From Liolophura sinensis (lineage: Eukaryota; Mollusca; Polyplacophora; Chitonida; Chitonidae), in the NCBI RefSeq assembly GCF_032854445.1, contig NC_088296.1:12808706-12872705 (forward strand): a DNA stretch of 64,000 bases, written 5' to 3'. A program made the translations under genes and the position numbers. The notes beneath the pieces were generated by a model that was not told where the DNA came from, searched no databases, and worked only from the letters and a program-made list of their open reading frames with translations. Shown here one piece after another: positions 1 through 11,796 of the stretch (position 1 is the stretch's first letter; every line of letters starts with the position of its first letter).

Positions 1-604
1 TCGCCTTAATGTTTTTTCTTATGATTTGTAAAACCTGGGCCAAATTTGAATAATTTAGAAGACTGACAGTGTTAACTAGCTCAATAAGAAGTTATGTAGC
101 CACCTTTTAACGCCCTGCCATCTATTTGGATCCAGTTTTACAGAGTTGCGGAAGACTGTGTATAGAGAAAAAGAAGCTTTTTAAGTGTTATTCTGTATTA
201 ACTACTTACAATTGCTTGAAAACCGAGTGATTGTAAAGCTTGTTACAAGCTGGGAACAGGTGTACTTGTTTTATTATAGACAGTTAAGCGGTTAATTGCT
301 TTACAATCAATGAATCACATTTCAGCAACGTCACAACAACAGGCCTAAATTGTACCATCGTCGCATGGGTTAGAGTTTTGAGCTAAAAGTCGCCGAGAGT
401 GCTTGCTAAAACTAGAACTTGGGAGTTTGTAGGGAATAAGTTGCTATCCCCGCATTTAAATTGTCTTTCGTTTCCTTAGCATGCAAATTCGTTAATAGTT
501 AAATAAAGTAACTCATTCAATCAATTTCTAGGGAGCAATTGTAGTTGTGGGTTGTCAACCAATCAATGCAATCTTTTCAATGCTAGGGATCAAAAGACAG
601 AGAT
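1..604. other. Non-coding flank, nothing recognised
   Basis: AT-rich single-copy-looking sequence with no long ORF, SINE or tandem repeat that I can see. If the exon proposed at 605-676 is real, this stretch would hold its promoter and 5' UTR, but no TATA box or other core element stands out. Confidence 0.3.
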
Positions 605-676
605 ATGAATGAAAACAGAGAAGACAGCGTAAACGACAAGTGGAGGAGTCTGAACCTGCCGAATCTAGTGACAGTG
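605..676 (+). CDS. Possible first coding exon of the downstream protease-like gene
   Basis: An ATG at 605 opens 24 codons without a stop up to a GTACGT donor at 677, ending in phase 0. The next proposed exon (11747) also opens in phase 0, so the two could join across an 11 kb intron. A second reading frame of the same stretch is more protein-like in composition (RRQRKRQVEESEPAESSDS, a basic cluster followed by an acidic run), but it has a stop just upstream, no ATG, and would end in phase 1, which does not fit the exon at 11747. I cannot decide between the frames, and the stretch may not be coding at all. Confidence 0.22.
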
Positions 677-1181
677 GTACGTACACTGTAAACTTTTAAC
701 ATGTTTTAGACTGAACCCAAAGAAAATGCAGAAAAAATGAAGACTCCACAAGAAAAACTGAGCTATGTAACAGTAACATTTTGAGAAACTGTGATTTTAG
801 AATTTTGCATCTCTGGATACCACTTACTCTTCCCCAGGATCCCATGATGACGAGCTATTTTTGTATTTATTTTGGTGACGTATACAGTTGTCGCCCGAAT
901 GCACTTTTTTTTGTGCAATTATTTGGGCGACATATACATTGGTCACCCAATTGCCAAAATATTTGGGCGATCATATATGTTATTCCTATAATGTATATCC
1001 ATAAAATTAATCCCTCTCAATGATTTGAAGTTACTATTCATGTGTTTATGGTTGAAAAGGTTTGCTTAGGTTTTAAATATCCGAAAGATAAAATCAGAGA
1101 AACAAGTTTTGATCACCATAATGGCGATTTTTTTAGAAAGGTCGCCCAAGCATACAGTAAAGATACACACACACACACATA

Positions 1182-1214
<33 letters not shown>

Positions 1215-1254
1215 TCCTTTTCACGTCACGTTAAAGGACTTACTAACCACGTGT
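677..1254. other. Non-coding stretch with a CA/TA microsatellite
   Basis: No gene is recognisable. A compound microsatellite, (CA)n-(TA)n-(CA)n, lies at about 1166-1215 and separates ordinary AT-rich sequence from the large tandem array that follows. Confidence 0.6.
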
Positions 1255-4200
1255 TCACAGCCCATCAGAGCTATAAAGTTCCATGCGTTAAAGTAGGGTT
1301 CCAATCTAGATATAATTTCATGGGATGCTTCGACCTCCCCAGCAGGTTTTGTTTCGTCTCTTACAAATCATCAGCCCCGAGTAGTATTTGTTCAGTGGCG
1401 AGAGTAAACAGACACCCCTAAAGAAAACAGCATTTTACTGTTTTTCCATTAGATATCTATCAGAGGTCTTCACTAGGCCCAGTTCAACTTGAGGCGCCTT
1501 CCATACAGAACAGATAAGCGTATTATTAGACTTTAACAGAAAGTATTACACTTTCCTTTGCCTGTTCTCCCTCAAATCAACACGTAGGCTGCATGCACGG
1601 AAATGATCTCTCAAGAATTTAGGGTAGGGGAATTATTTGACGACTGTTGCATGACAACGTTATCGGGATATGATGTCCAGCATCTGCTGACTTCATGAAT
1701 GGCTATCTGTAGCACAATGCGGGAAAACGGCTAAAGCCCCAAGAACAAGAAAGCCAGGCGGCAAAAATTTTAATCCGAGGAAATCGACTTTCTAATTCGT
1801 ATACAAGATATGTTTGATGATTTTTCCACCTCGTAAACAAAGATTCTGTTTAAGCTCAAAGACATATTTCTTTTTGATCCCCGCTCTGTCATACCGCCGT
1901 TAACAGACTTTGTGGTTTTACCCGTCACGCTTACAATAAATGGATTATGGAAAATCCCGGCCGAAGTACATGGATACGAGTCTGCGGGGTTAATACGATC
2001 AGAATAAGTTTGGATCAAATAAATCGTAAAGTTCTAGGCGTGAAAGTAGGGTTCCCAGCTCGATACAATTTTATGAAGATGCTTCTTCTTTACAAAAAAG
2101 TTAGTTTCATCTCTTACAAAACACCAGCCCCCAGCAGTATTTTTTCAGTCATATATTGACTCAAACACTCAATGAATTGACTACGTTGATAAACAATAAT
2201 AAGTAAAAAACAAGGTAACGCCAAGCAAGTTGTAACTAAATAAAGCAGGACTCCACTGTGTGTGGTAACTGCAGAAGAGAATTTATATTTCCTGATTGAG
2301 CTGTTATGAGTAGACCTACAAGACTCATTTGCTAACACTAGCAGAGCCGAGCTGTGCTTATGAATAAGAAAGAAGAGGAAATCGACTTTCTATTTCGTAG
2401 ACTAGATGATTTTCCTCGAAATTTCCACCTCGTAAACAAGTATTCTGTTTAAACTCAAAGATATATTTCTTTGTGATCCCCGTTCTGTTATACCGCCGTT
2501 AACAGACTTTGTGGTTTTACCCGGTCACGCTTATAATAAATGGATTATGGAAAATCCCAGCCGAAGTACATGAATACGAGTCTGCGGGGTTGATACGATC
2601 ACAATAAGTTTGGATCAAATAAACCGTAAAGTTCTATGCGTGTAAGTAGGGTTCCCAGCTCGATACAATTTTATGAAGATGCTTCTTCTTTACAAAAAAG
2701 TTAGTTTCGTCTCTTACAAAACACCTGCCCCAGCAGTATTTTTTCAATCACGAAAGTAAGCAGTCACCCCTGATGAAAGCAGCATTTAACTGATCTTTCT
2801 ATTAAATATCTATCAAAGGTCTTGACTAGGCCCCATTCGACTTGAGGCGCCATCTATGTTGCCACTGAAGAAAAAAATGCACTATTTGACATATAGATGT
2901 AGCGCCATCTATGTTCTTGGAGAGACCCAGAGATAAAGTCTTGTAAGTGTGCAAAGTGGCGGTACGTTGTTTTAAAGTGACCGTGGAATATATTTATTTC
3001 TGTTGCTTAGAACAAATATTACTAGACTTTAATAGTATTACACTTTCCATTGTCTCTTCTCCCTGAAATCAACAGGTAGCCTGCATGTAGAGAAATAGCC
3101 TCTCAAAAGTTTAGGGTTGGGGGTTATTTGACGTCATCGGGATATGGTGTTCAGCATCTGCTGACTTCATGAACGGCTATCTGTAGCACAATGCGGGAAA
3201 GCGGTTTTAGCCGCAAAAACAAGAAAGCCAGGCGGCGAAATTTTATTTCCCGCCTGAAGGAAACTTTATTGTGCTGCTACAAGGTAGGTGTTAATTACTT
3301 CAGTCACTTTTTTTGAAATGCCCGCCCAAAACGGTCAAAGGTGAAATTGGCTGTTGCAGCGTTGGCAATTCAAACACTCAATGAATTGACTACGTTGATA
3401 AACAAGAATAAATGAAAAAAACAAGGTAACGCCAAGCAAGTTGTAGTTAAATAAAAGAGGACTTCATTGTGTGTGGTAACTGCAGAAGAGAATTTATATT
3501 TCCTGATTGAGCTGTTATGAGTAGACCTACAAGACTCATTTGCTAACACTAACAGAGCCGAGCTGTGCTTATGAATGAGAAAGAAGAGGAAATCGACTTT
3601 CTAGTTCGTAGACTAGATATGGTTGATGATTTTTCCTCGAACATTACACCTCGTAAACAAGTATTCTGTTTAAACTCAAAGATATATTTCTTTTTGATTC
3701 CCGCTCTGTCATACCGCCGTTAACAGACTTTGTGGTTTTACTCGTCACGCTTATATTAAATGGATTATGGAAAATCCCAGCCGAAGTACATGGATACAAG
3801 TCTGCGGGGTTGATACGATCACAATAAGTTTGGATCAAATAAACCGTAAAGTTCTATGCGTGAAAGTAGGGTTCCCAGCTCGATACAATTTTATGAAGAT
3901 GCTTCTTCTTTACAAAAAAGTTAGTTTAGTCTCTTACAAAACACCTGCCCCCAGCAGTATTTTTTCAATCACGAGAGTAAGCAGTCACCCCTGATGAAAG
4001 CAGCATTTTACTGACCTTTCCATTAGATATCTATCAAAGGTCTTGACTAGGCCCCATTCGACTTGAGGCGCCATCTATGTTGATACTGAAGAAAAAAATG
4101 CACTGTTTGACATATAGATGTAGCGCCATCTATGTTGTTGGAGAGACCCAGAGATAAAGTCTTGTAAGTGTGCAATGTGGGGGTATGTTGATGTAAAGTG

Positions 4201-7200
4201 GCCGTGGAATATATTTATTTCTGTTGCTTAGAACAGATATTACTAGACTTTAATAGCATTACACTTTCCATTGCCTCTTCTCCCTGAAATCAACAGGTAG
4301 CCTGCATGTAGGGAAATAGCCTCTCAAAAGTTTGGGGTTGGGGGATTATTTGACGACAGTGGCTAAGTATAACTGTGCCCATGACAACTTCATCGCCATA
4401 TGGTGTTCAGCATCTGCTGACTTCATGAACGGCTATCTGTAGCACAATGCGGGAAAGCGGTTTTAGCCGCAAAAACAAGAAAGCCAGGCGGCGAAATTTT
4501 ATTTCCTGCCTGAAGGGATCTTTATTGTGCTGCTACAAGGTAGGTGTTAATTACTTCAGTCACTTTTTTGAAAAGCCCGCAGGCCCAAAACGGTCAAAGG
4601 TGAAATTGGCTGTTGCAGTGTTGGCAACTCAAACACTCAATGATTTGACTACGTTGATAAACAATAATAAGTAAAAAACAAGGTAACGCCAAGCAAGTTG
4701 TAGTTAAATAAAACAGGACTCCATTGGGCGTGGTAAATGCAGAATAGAATTTATAGTTCCTGATTGAGCTGTGATGAGTAGACCTACAAAACTCATTTGC
4801 TAACACTACCGCAGCCGAGCTGTGCTTATGAACAGGAAAGAAGAGGAAATCGACTTTCTAGTTCGTAGGCTAGATATGGTTGATGATTTTTCCTCGAACT
4901 TTCCACCTCGTAAACAAGGATTCTGTTTAAACTCAAAGATATATTTCTCTTCGATCCCCGTTGTGTCATACCGCCGTTAACAGACTTTGTCGTTTTACCC
5001 GTAACGCTTATAATAAATGGATTATGGAAAATCCCAGCCTGCGGAGTCTGCGGGGTTGATACGATCACAATAAGTTTGGATCAAATAAACCGTAAAGTTC
5101 CATGCGTCTAAGTAGGGTTCCCAGCTCAATACAGTTTGATGAAGATGCTTCTGTCCTACAGGTAAGTTAGTTTAGTCTCTTACAAAACACTTGCCCCCAG
5201 CAGTAATTTTTCAGTAACGAGAGTAGGCAGTCACCCCTGAAGAAAGCAGCATTTTACTGATCTTTCCATTAGATATCTATTAGAGATCTTCCTATGCCCA
5301 GTTCGACTTGAGGCGCCATCTATGTTGCCACTGAAGAAAAAAATGCACTGTTTGACATATAGATGTAGCGCCATCTATGTTGTTGGATAGAACGAGCGAT
5401 AAAGTCTTGTAAGTATGCAATGTCGGGGTACATTGATGTAAAGTGACCCTGGAATATATTTATCTCTGTTGCTTAGAACAGATATTACTAGTCTTTAATA
5501 GTATTACACTTTCCATTGCCTCCTTTCCCTGAAATCAACAGGCAGCCTGTATGCACGGAAATGACCCCTCAGAAGTTTAGGGTAGGGGGATTATTTGACG
5601 ACTGTCGCTAAGGACAACGGTGTCCATGACAACGTCATATGTTGTCCAGCATCTGCTGACTTCATGAACGTTTTTTTGTAGCACAATGCGGGAAAACGGC
5701 TTTAGCCGCAAACACAAGAAAGACAGGCGGCGAAATTTTATTTCCCGCCTGAAGGAAACTTTATTGTGCTGCTGTAAGGTAGGTGTTGATTACTTCAGTC
5801 ACTTTTTTGAAAAGCCCGCAGACCCAAAACGATCAAAGGAAAAATTGGCTGTTGCAGTGTTGGCAACTCAAACACTCAATGGATTGACTATGTTGATAAA
5901 CAATAATAAGTCAAAAAAGGTAACGCCAAGCAAGTTGTAACTTAATAAAACATTTACAGTTCCTGATTGAGCTGTTATGAGTAGACCTACAAGACTCATT
6001 TGCTAACACTAACAGAGCCGAGCTGTGCTTATGAACAGGAAAGAAGAGGAAATCGACTTTCTAGTTCGTAGACTAGATATATTTGATGATTTTTCCTCGA
6101 ACTTTCCACCTTGTAAACAAGAATTCTGTTTAAACTCAAAGATATATTTCTTTTTGATCCCCGTTGTGTCATACCGCCGTTGACAGACTTTGTGGTTTTA
6201 CCCGTCACGCTTATATTAAATGGATTATGGAAAATCCCAGCCGAAGGGGATGGATACAAGTCTGTGGGGTTGATACGATCACAATAAGTTTGGATCAAAT
6301 AAACCGTAAAGTTCCATGCGTGTAAGTAAGGTTCTCAGTTTGATAAAATTTGATGAAGATGCGTCTGTCCCACAGGTAAGTTAGTTTCGTCTCTTACAAA
6401 ACACCAGCCCCCAGCAGTATTTTTTCAGTAACAAGAGTAAGCAGTCACCCCTGAAGAAAGCAGCATTTTAATGATCTTTCCATTAGATATTTACTGGAGG
6501 TCATCACTTGGCCCCATTCGATTTGAGGCGCCATCTATGTTGCCACTGAAGAAAAAAATGCACTGTTTGACATATACATGGAGCGCCATCTATGTTGTTA
6601 GAGAGAGCCAGCGATAAAGTCTTGTAGGTGTGCAGCGTAGGGGTACGTTGATGTAAAGTGACCGTAGAATATATTTATTTCTGTTGCTTAGAACAGATAT
6701 TGCTAGTCTTTAATAGTATTACACTTTGCATTGCCTCCTTTCCCTGAAATCAACAGGCAGCCTGTATGCACGGAAATGACCCCTCAAAAGTTTAGGGTAG
6801 GGGGATTATTTGACGACTGTCGCTAAGGACAACGGTGTCCATGACAACGACATATGTTGTCCAGCATCTGCTGACTCCATGAACGGTTATTTGTAGCACA
6901 ATGCGGGAAAACGGCTTTAGCCGCAAAGACAACAAAGCCAGGCGGCGAAATTTTATTTCCCGCCTGAAGGAAACTTTATTGTGCTGCTGTAAGGTAGGTT
7001 TTGATTACTTCAGTCATTTTTTGAAAAGCGCCAGGCCCAAAACGATCAAAGGTGAAATTGGCTGTTGCAGAGTTGGCAACTCAAACACTCAATGGATTGA
7101 CTATGTTGATAAACAATAATAAGTCAAAAAAGGTAACGCCAAGCAAGTTGTAACTTAATAAAACATTTACAGTTCCTGATTGAGCTGTTATGAGTAGACC

Positions 7201-10200
7201 TACAAGACTCATTTGCTAACACTAACAGAGCCGAGCTGTGCTTATGAACAGGAAAGAAGAGGAAATCGACTTTCTAGTTCGTAGACTAGATATATTTGAT
7301 GATTTTTCCTCGAACTTTCCACCTTGTAAACAAGAATTCTGTTTAAACTCAAAGATATATTTCTTTTTGATCCCCGTTGTGTCATACCGCCGTTGACAGA
7401 CTTTGTGGTTTTACCCGTCACGCTTATATTAAATGGATTATGGAAAATCCCAGCCGAAGTGGATGGATACAAGTCTGTGGGGTTGATACGATCACAATAA
7501 GTTTGGATCAAATAAACCGTAAAGTTCCATGCGTGTAAGTAAGGTTCTCAGTTTGATAAAATTTGATGAAGATGCGTCTGTCCCACAGGTAAGTTAGTTT
7601 CGTCTCTTACAAAACACCAGCCCCCAGCAGTATTTTTTCAGTAACAAGAGTAAGCAGTCACCCCTGAAGAAAGCAGCATTTTAATGATCTTTCCATTAGA
7701 TATTTACTGGAGGTCATCACTTGGCCCCATTCGATTTGAGGCGCCATCTATGTTGCCACTGAAGAAAAAAACGCACTGTTTGACATATACATGGAGCGCC
7801 ATCTATGTTGTTAGAGAGAGCCAGCGATAAAGTCTTGTAGGTGTGCAGCGTAGGGGTACGTTGATGTAAAGTGACCGTAGAATATATTTATTTCTGTTGC
7901 TTAGAACAGATATTGCTAGTCTTTAATAGTATTACACTTTGCATTGCCTCCTTTCCCTGAAATCAACAGGCAGCCTGTATGCACGGAAATGACCCCTCAA
8001 AAGTTTAGGGTAGGGGGATTATTTGACGACTGTCGCTAAGGACAACGGTGTCCATGACAACGACATATGTTGTCCAGCATCTGCTGACTCCATGAACGGT
8101 TATTTGTAGCACAATGCGGGAAAACGGCTTTAGCCGCAAAGACAACAAAGCCAGGCGGCGAAATTTTATTTCCCGCCTGAAGGAAACTTTATTGTGCTGC
8201 TGTAAGGTAGGTTTTGATTACTTCAGTCATTTTTTGAAAAGCGCCAGGCCCAAAACGATCAAAGGTGAAATTGGCTGTTGCAGAGTTGGCAACTCAAACA
8301 TCCAATGCATTGACTATGTTGATAAACAATAAAAAGTAGAGAAAAGGTAACGCGAAGCAAGTTGTAGCTAAATAAAACAGGAGTCCATTGTGTGTAGTAA
8401 CTGCAGAAGAGAATTTATAGTTCCTAATTGAGCTGTTATGAGTATATGAATATGAACAGGAAAGAGGAAATCAACTTTCTAGTTCGTAGACTAGATATGG
8501 TTGATGATTTTTCCTCAAACTTTTCACCTCGTAAACAAGGATCCTGTTTAAACTCAAAGATATATTTCTTTTTGATCCCCGTTGTGTCATTCCGCTGTTA
8601 ACAGACTTTGTGGTTTTACCCGTCATGCTTACAATAAATGGATTATGGAAAATCTCAGCCGAAGTACATGGATAGGAGTCCGCGGGGTTGATACGATCAG
8701 AATAAGTTTGGATCAAATAAACCGTAAAGTTCCATGCGTGAAAGTAGGGTTCCTAGCTCAATAAAATTTGATGAAGATCTTTGTGTCCTACCGGTGAGTT
8801 AGTTTCGTCTCTTACAAAACACCAGCCCCCAGCAGTATTTTTCAGTCACGACAGTAAGCAGTCACCCCTGAAAAAAGCAGCATCTTACTGACCCTTTCCA
8901 TTAAATATCTGTCAGAGGTCGTCACTAGGCCCCATTCGACTTGAGGCGCCATCTATGTTGCTACTGAAGAAAAAACATGCACTGTTTGACATATTGACGG
9001 AGCGCCATCTATGTTGTTGGATAGAACGAGAGATAAAGTCTTGTACTTATGCAAAGTGTGGGTACGTTGTTGTAAAGTGACCGTGAAATATATTTATTTC
9101 TGTTCCTTAGAACAGGTATTACTAGACTTTATTGGTATTACACTTTCCATTGCCTCTTCTCCCTGAAATCAACAGGTAGCCTGCATGCACGGAAATAACC
9201 TCTCAAGAGTTTAGGGTTGGGGGATTATTTGACGACTGTCGCTAAGGACAACAGTGTCCATGACAACGTCATCGGCATATGCTATCCAGCATCTGCTGAC
9301 TTCATGAACGGTTATCTGTAGCAAAATGCGGGAAAACGGCTTTAACCGCAAAAACAAGAAAGCCAGGCGGCGAAATTTTATTTCCCGCCTGAAGGAAACT
9401 TTATTATGCTGCTGTAAGGTAGGTTTTGATTACTTCAGTCACTTTTTGAAAATCCCCCAGACCCAAAATGGTCAAAAGTGAAATTGGCTGTTGCAGTGTT
9501 GGCAACTCAAACACCCAATGAATTGATCACGTTGATTAAACAATAATAAGTAAAACAAGGTAACGCCAAGCAACCTGTAGCTAAATAAAAGAGGAGCCCA
9601 TTGTGTGTGGTAACTGCAGAAGAGAATTTATAGTTTCTAATTGAGCTGTTATGAGTAGACCTACAAGACTCATTTGTTAACACTACCGGAGCCGAGCTGT
9701 GGTTATGAACGAGAAAGAAGAGAAAATCGACTTTCTAGTTCGTAGACTAGATATGGTTGATGATTTCTCCTCGAACTTTATACCTCATAAATAAGGATTC
9801 TGTTTAAACTCAAAGATATATTTCTTTTTGATCCCCACTCTGTCATACTGCCGTTAACAGACTTTGTGGTTTTACCCGTAACGCTCATAATAAATGGATT
9901 ATGGAAAATCCCAGCCGGAGTGCATGGATACGAGTCTGCGGGGTTGATACGATCACAATAAGTTTGGATCAAATAAACCGTAAAGTTCCATGTGTGAATG
10001 TACGGGTTCCCAGCTCGACACAATTTTATGAAGATGCTTCTACCTTACCAAAAGTTAGTTTCGTCTCTTACAAAACACCAGCCCCCAGCAGTACTTTTTC
10101 AGTCATGAGAGTAAGCAGTCGCCCTGATGAAAGTAGCATTTTACTGACCTTTCCATTAGATATCTATCAGAGGTCATCACTAGGCCCCATTCGATTTGAG

Positions 10201-11510
10201 GCGCCATCTATGTTGCTACTGAAGAAAAAACATGCACTGTTTGACATATACATGGAGCGCCATCTATGTTGTTGGAGAGACCGAAGGAAAAAGTGTTGTA
10301 AATATGCAGCGTAGGGTTACGTTGTTGTAAAGTGACCGTGGAATGTATTTATTCCTGTTGCTTAGAACAGATATTACTAGACTTTAATAGTATTACACTT
10401 TCCATTGCCTCCTTTCCCTGAAATCAACAGGTAGCCTGCATGCACGGAAATGACCTCTCAAAAGTTTAGGGTAGGGGGATTATTTGACGACTGTCGCTAA
10501 GGACAACGGTGTCCATGACAACGTCATATGTTGTCCAGCATCTGCTGACTTCATGAACGTCTATCAGTAGCACAATGCGGGAAAACGGCTTTAGCCGCAA
10601 AGACAACAAAGCCAGGCGGGGAAATTTTATTTCCCGCCTGAAGGAAACTTTATTGTGCTGCTGTAAGGTAGGTTTTGATTACTTCAGTCACTTTTTGAAA
10701 GCTCCAGGCCCAAAACGATCAAGGGAGAAATTGGCGGTTGCAATGTTGGCAACTCAAACACTCAATGGATTGACTACGTTGATAAACAATAAGAAGTAAA
10801 AATAGGTAACGACAACAAGTTGTAACTAAATTAAACAGGACTTCATTGTGTGTGGTAACTGCAGAAGAGAATTTATAATTCCTGATTGGGCTGTTATGAG
10901 TAGACCTACAAGACTCATTTGCTAACACTAACAGAGCCGAGCTGTGGTTATGAACGAGAAAGAAGAGGAAATCGACTTTTTAGTTCGTAGACCAGATATG
11001 GTTGATGATTTTTCCTCGAATTTTACACCTCGTAAACAAGGATTCTGTTTGAACTCAAAGATAAGTTTCTTTTTGATCCCCGCTCTGTCATACCGCCGTT
11101 AACAGACTTTGTGGTTTTACCCACCACGCTTATAATAATGGATTATGAAAAATCCCAGCCAAAGTACATGAATACGAGTCTGCGAGGTTCATACGATCAC
11201 AATAAGTTTAGAGCAAATGAACCGTAAAGTGCCATGCGTGAAAGTAGAGTTCCTAGCTCGATACAATTTTATGAAGATGCTTCTACCTTACTGGTAAGTT
11301 AGTTTCATCTCTTACCAAACACCAGCCTTCAGTAGTCTTTGTTTAGCCATCAGAGTAAACCTTTATCCCTGAAGCGCACAGCATTTTGCACACTTTTTAA
11401 ACCTAATTCAACTTAAGGCGCCATCTAGGTTGCCATTGAAGTTTAAAAAAAATGCACTGTTTGACATGTGGCTGGAGCGCCATCTGTGCTGCTCGAAAGA
11501 GAGGGACAGT
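1255..11510. repeat. Tandem array of about 1.2 kb units (roughly nine, some partial)
   Basis: The landmark CGTAAAGTTCYATGCGTG recurs near 1275 (degenerate), 2028, 2626, 3847, 5090, 6305, 7518, 8724, 9979 and 11222, giving periods of about 1206-1255 bp for full units. The first two units carry internal deletions: one junction lies near 1778, and another near 2150 removes about 0.6 kb. The terminal copies are the most diverged, while the units starting at 6029 and 7242 are almost identical, as expected from homogenisation by unequal exchange. Full units contain two copies of GCGCCATCTATG about 55 bp apart and a short ORF beginning MREN/MRES. I do not recognise a transposase, reverse transcriptase or tRNA-like promoter in the unit, so I call it a long-period satellite or segmental tandem duplication of unknown origin. 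Confidence 0.9.
3197..10668 (+). other. Recurrent basic mini-ORF with splice donor in array units
   Basis: Copies start at about 1718 (broken by an early stop), 3197, 4447, 5686, 6901, 8114, 9326 and 10575. The intact ones begin M-R-E-[NS]-G-F and run about 31 codons through a basic stretch (for example SRKNKKARRRNFISRLK) to a Cys-rich end, immediately followed by AAG|GTAGGT, a textbook 5' splice site. Reading through the donor gives 72-84 residue ORFs. Differences between copies include many amino-acid changes, so selection on the peptide is not obvious. It may be a relic or duplicated first exon, or chance. No homologue is recognised. Confidence 0.35.
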
Positions 11511-11746
11511 CCCTGTAAGTAAGCAGACACATGCACAGGTAGAAGAAAATGAGTGTAATTTTCCCTCCCTAACCTCTCACCTAAATAATTTAATGATGAC
11601 TTTGACTTACAAAGGAGTTTTAACTGGTCACCAAAGCAGAAGAAAACATTTTAATTGTTTGATTTCAAAGATTTGTTTAACATTACCGGGTGACTTCAGT
11701 TCTAAATGGAAGAGAGGTTGATTCCTAACTTTGTTTCATTCTTCAG
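11511..11746. other. Unique sequence between the array and the first firm exon
   Basis: AT-rich sequence leading into a polypyrimidine tract and CTTCAG acceptor at 11741-11746. An 89-codon ORF runs through it from the array edge but shows no protein-like features. Confidence 0.4.
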
Positions 11747-11796
11747 CCAACCACTGAGCCTGAGGAGGATGACCTGGCCGTGTCAGAAGCTGACTG
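11747..11796 (+). CDS. Exon: short acidic segment
   Basis: A CTTCAG acceptor and GTAACT donor border 50 nt. In the frame that stays compatible with the following exons it reads PTTEPEEDDLAVSEAD and leaves TG to complete a codon in the next exon (phase 2). The density of Glu and Asp and the phase match are the only support, because the exon is short. Confidence 0.45.

Noticed and set aside
1770-10023. Recurrent - strand ORFs starting MIQTY in the 1.2 kb array
   Set aside because: They recur because the unit recurs. Copies have differing ends, overlap + strand ORFs of equal length, and show no domain. I see no basis to call them genes.
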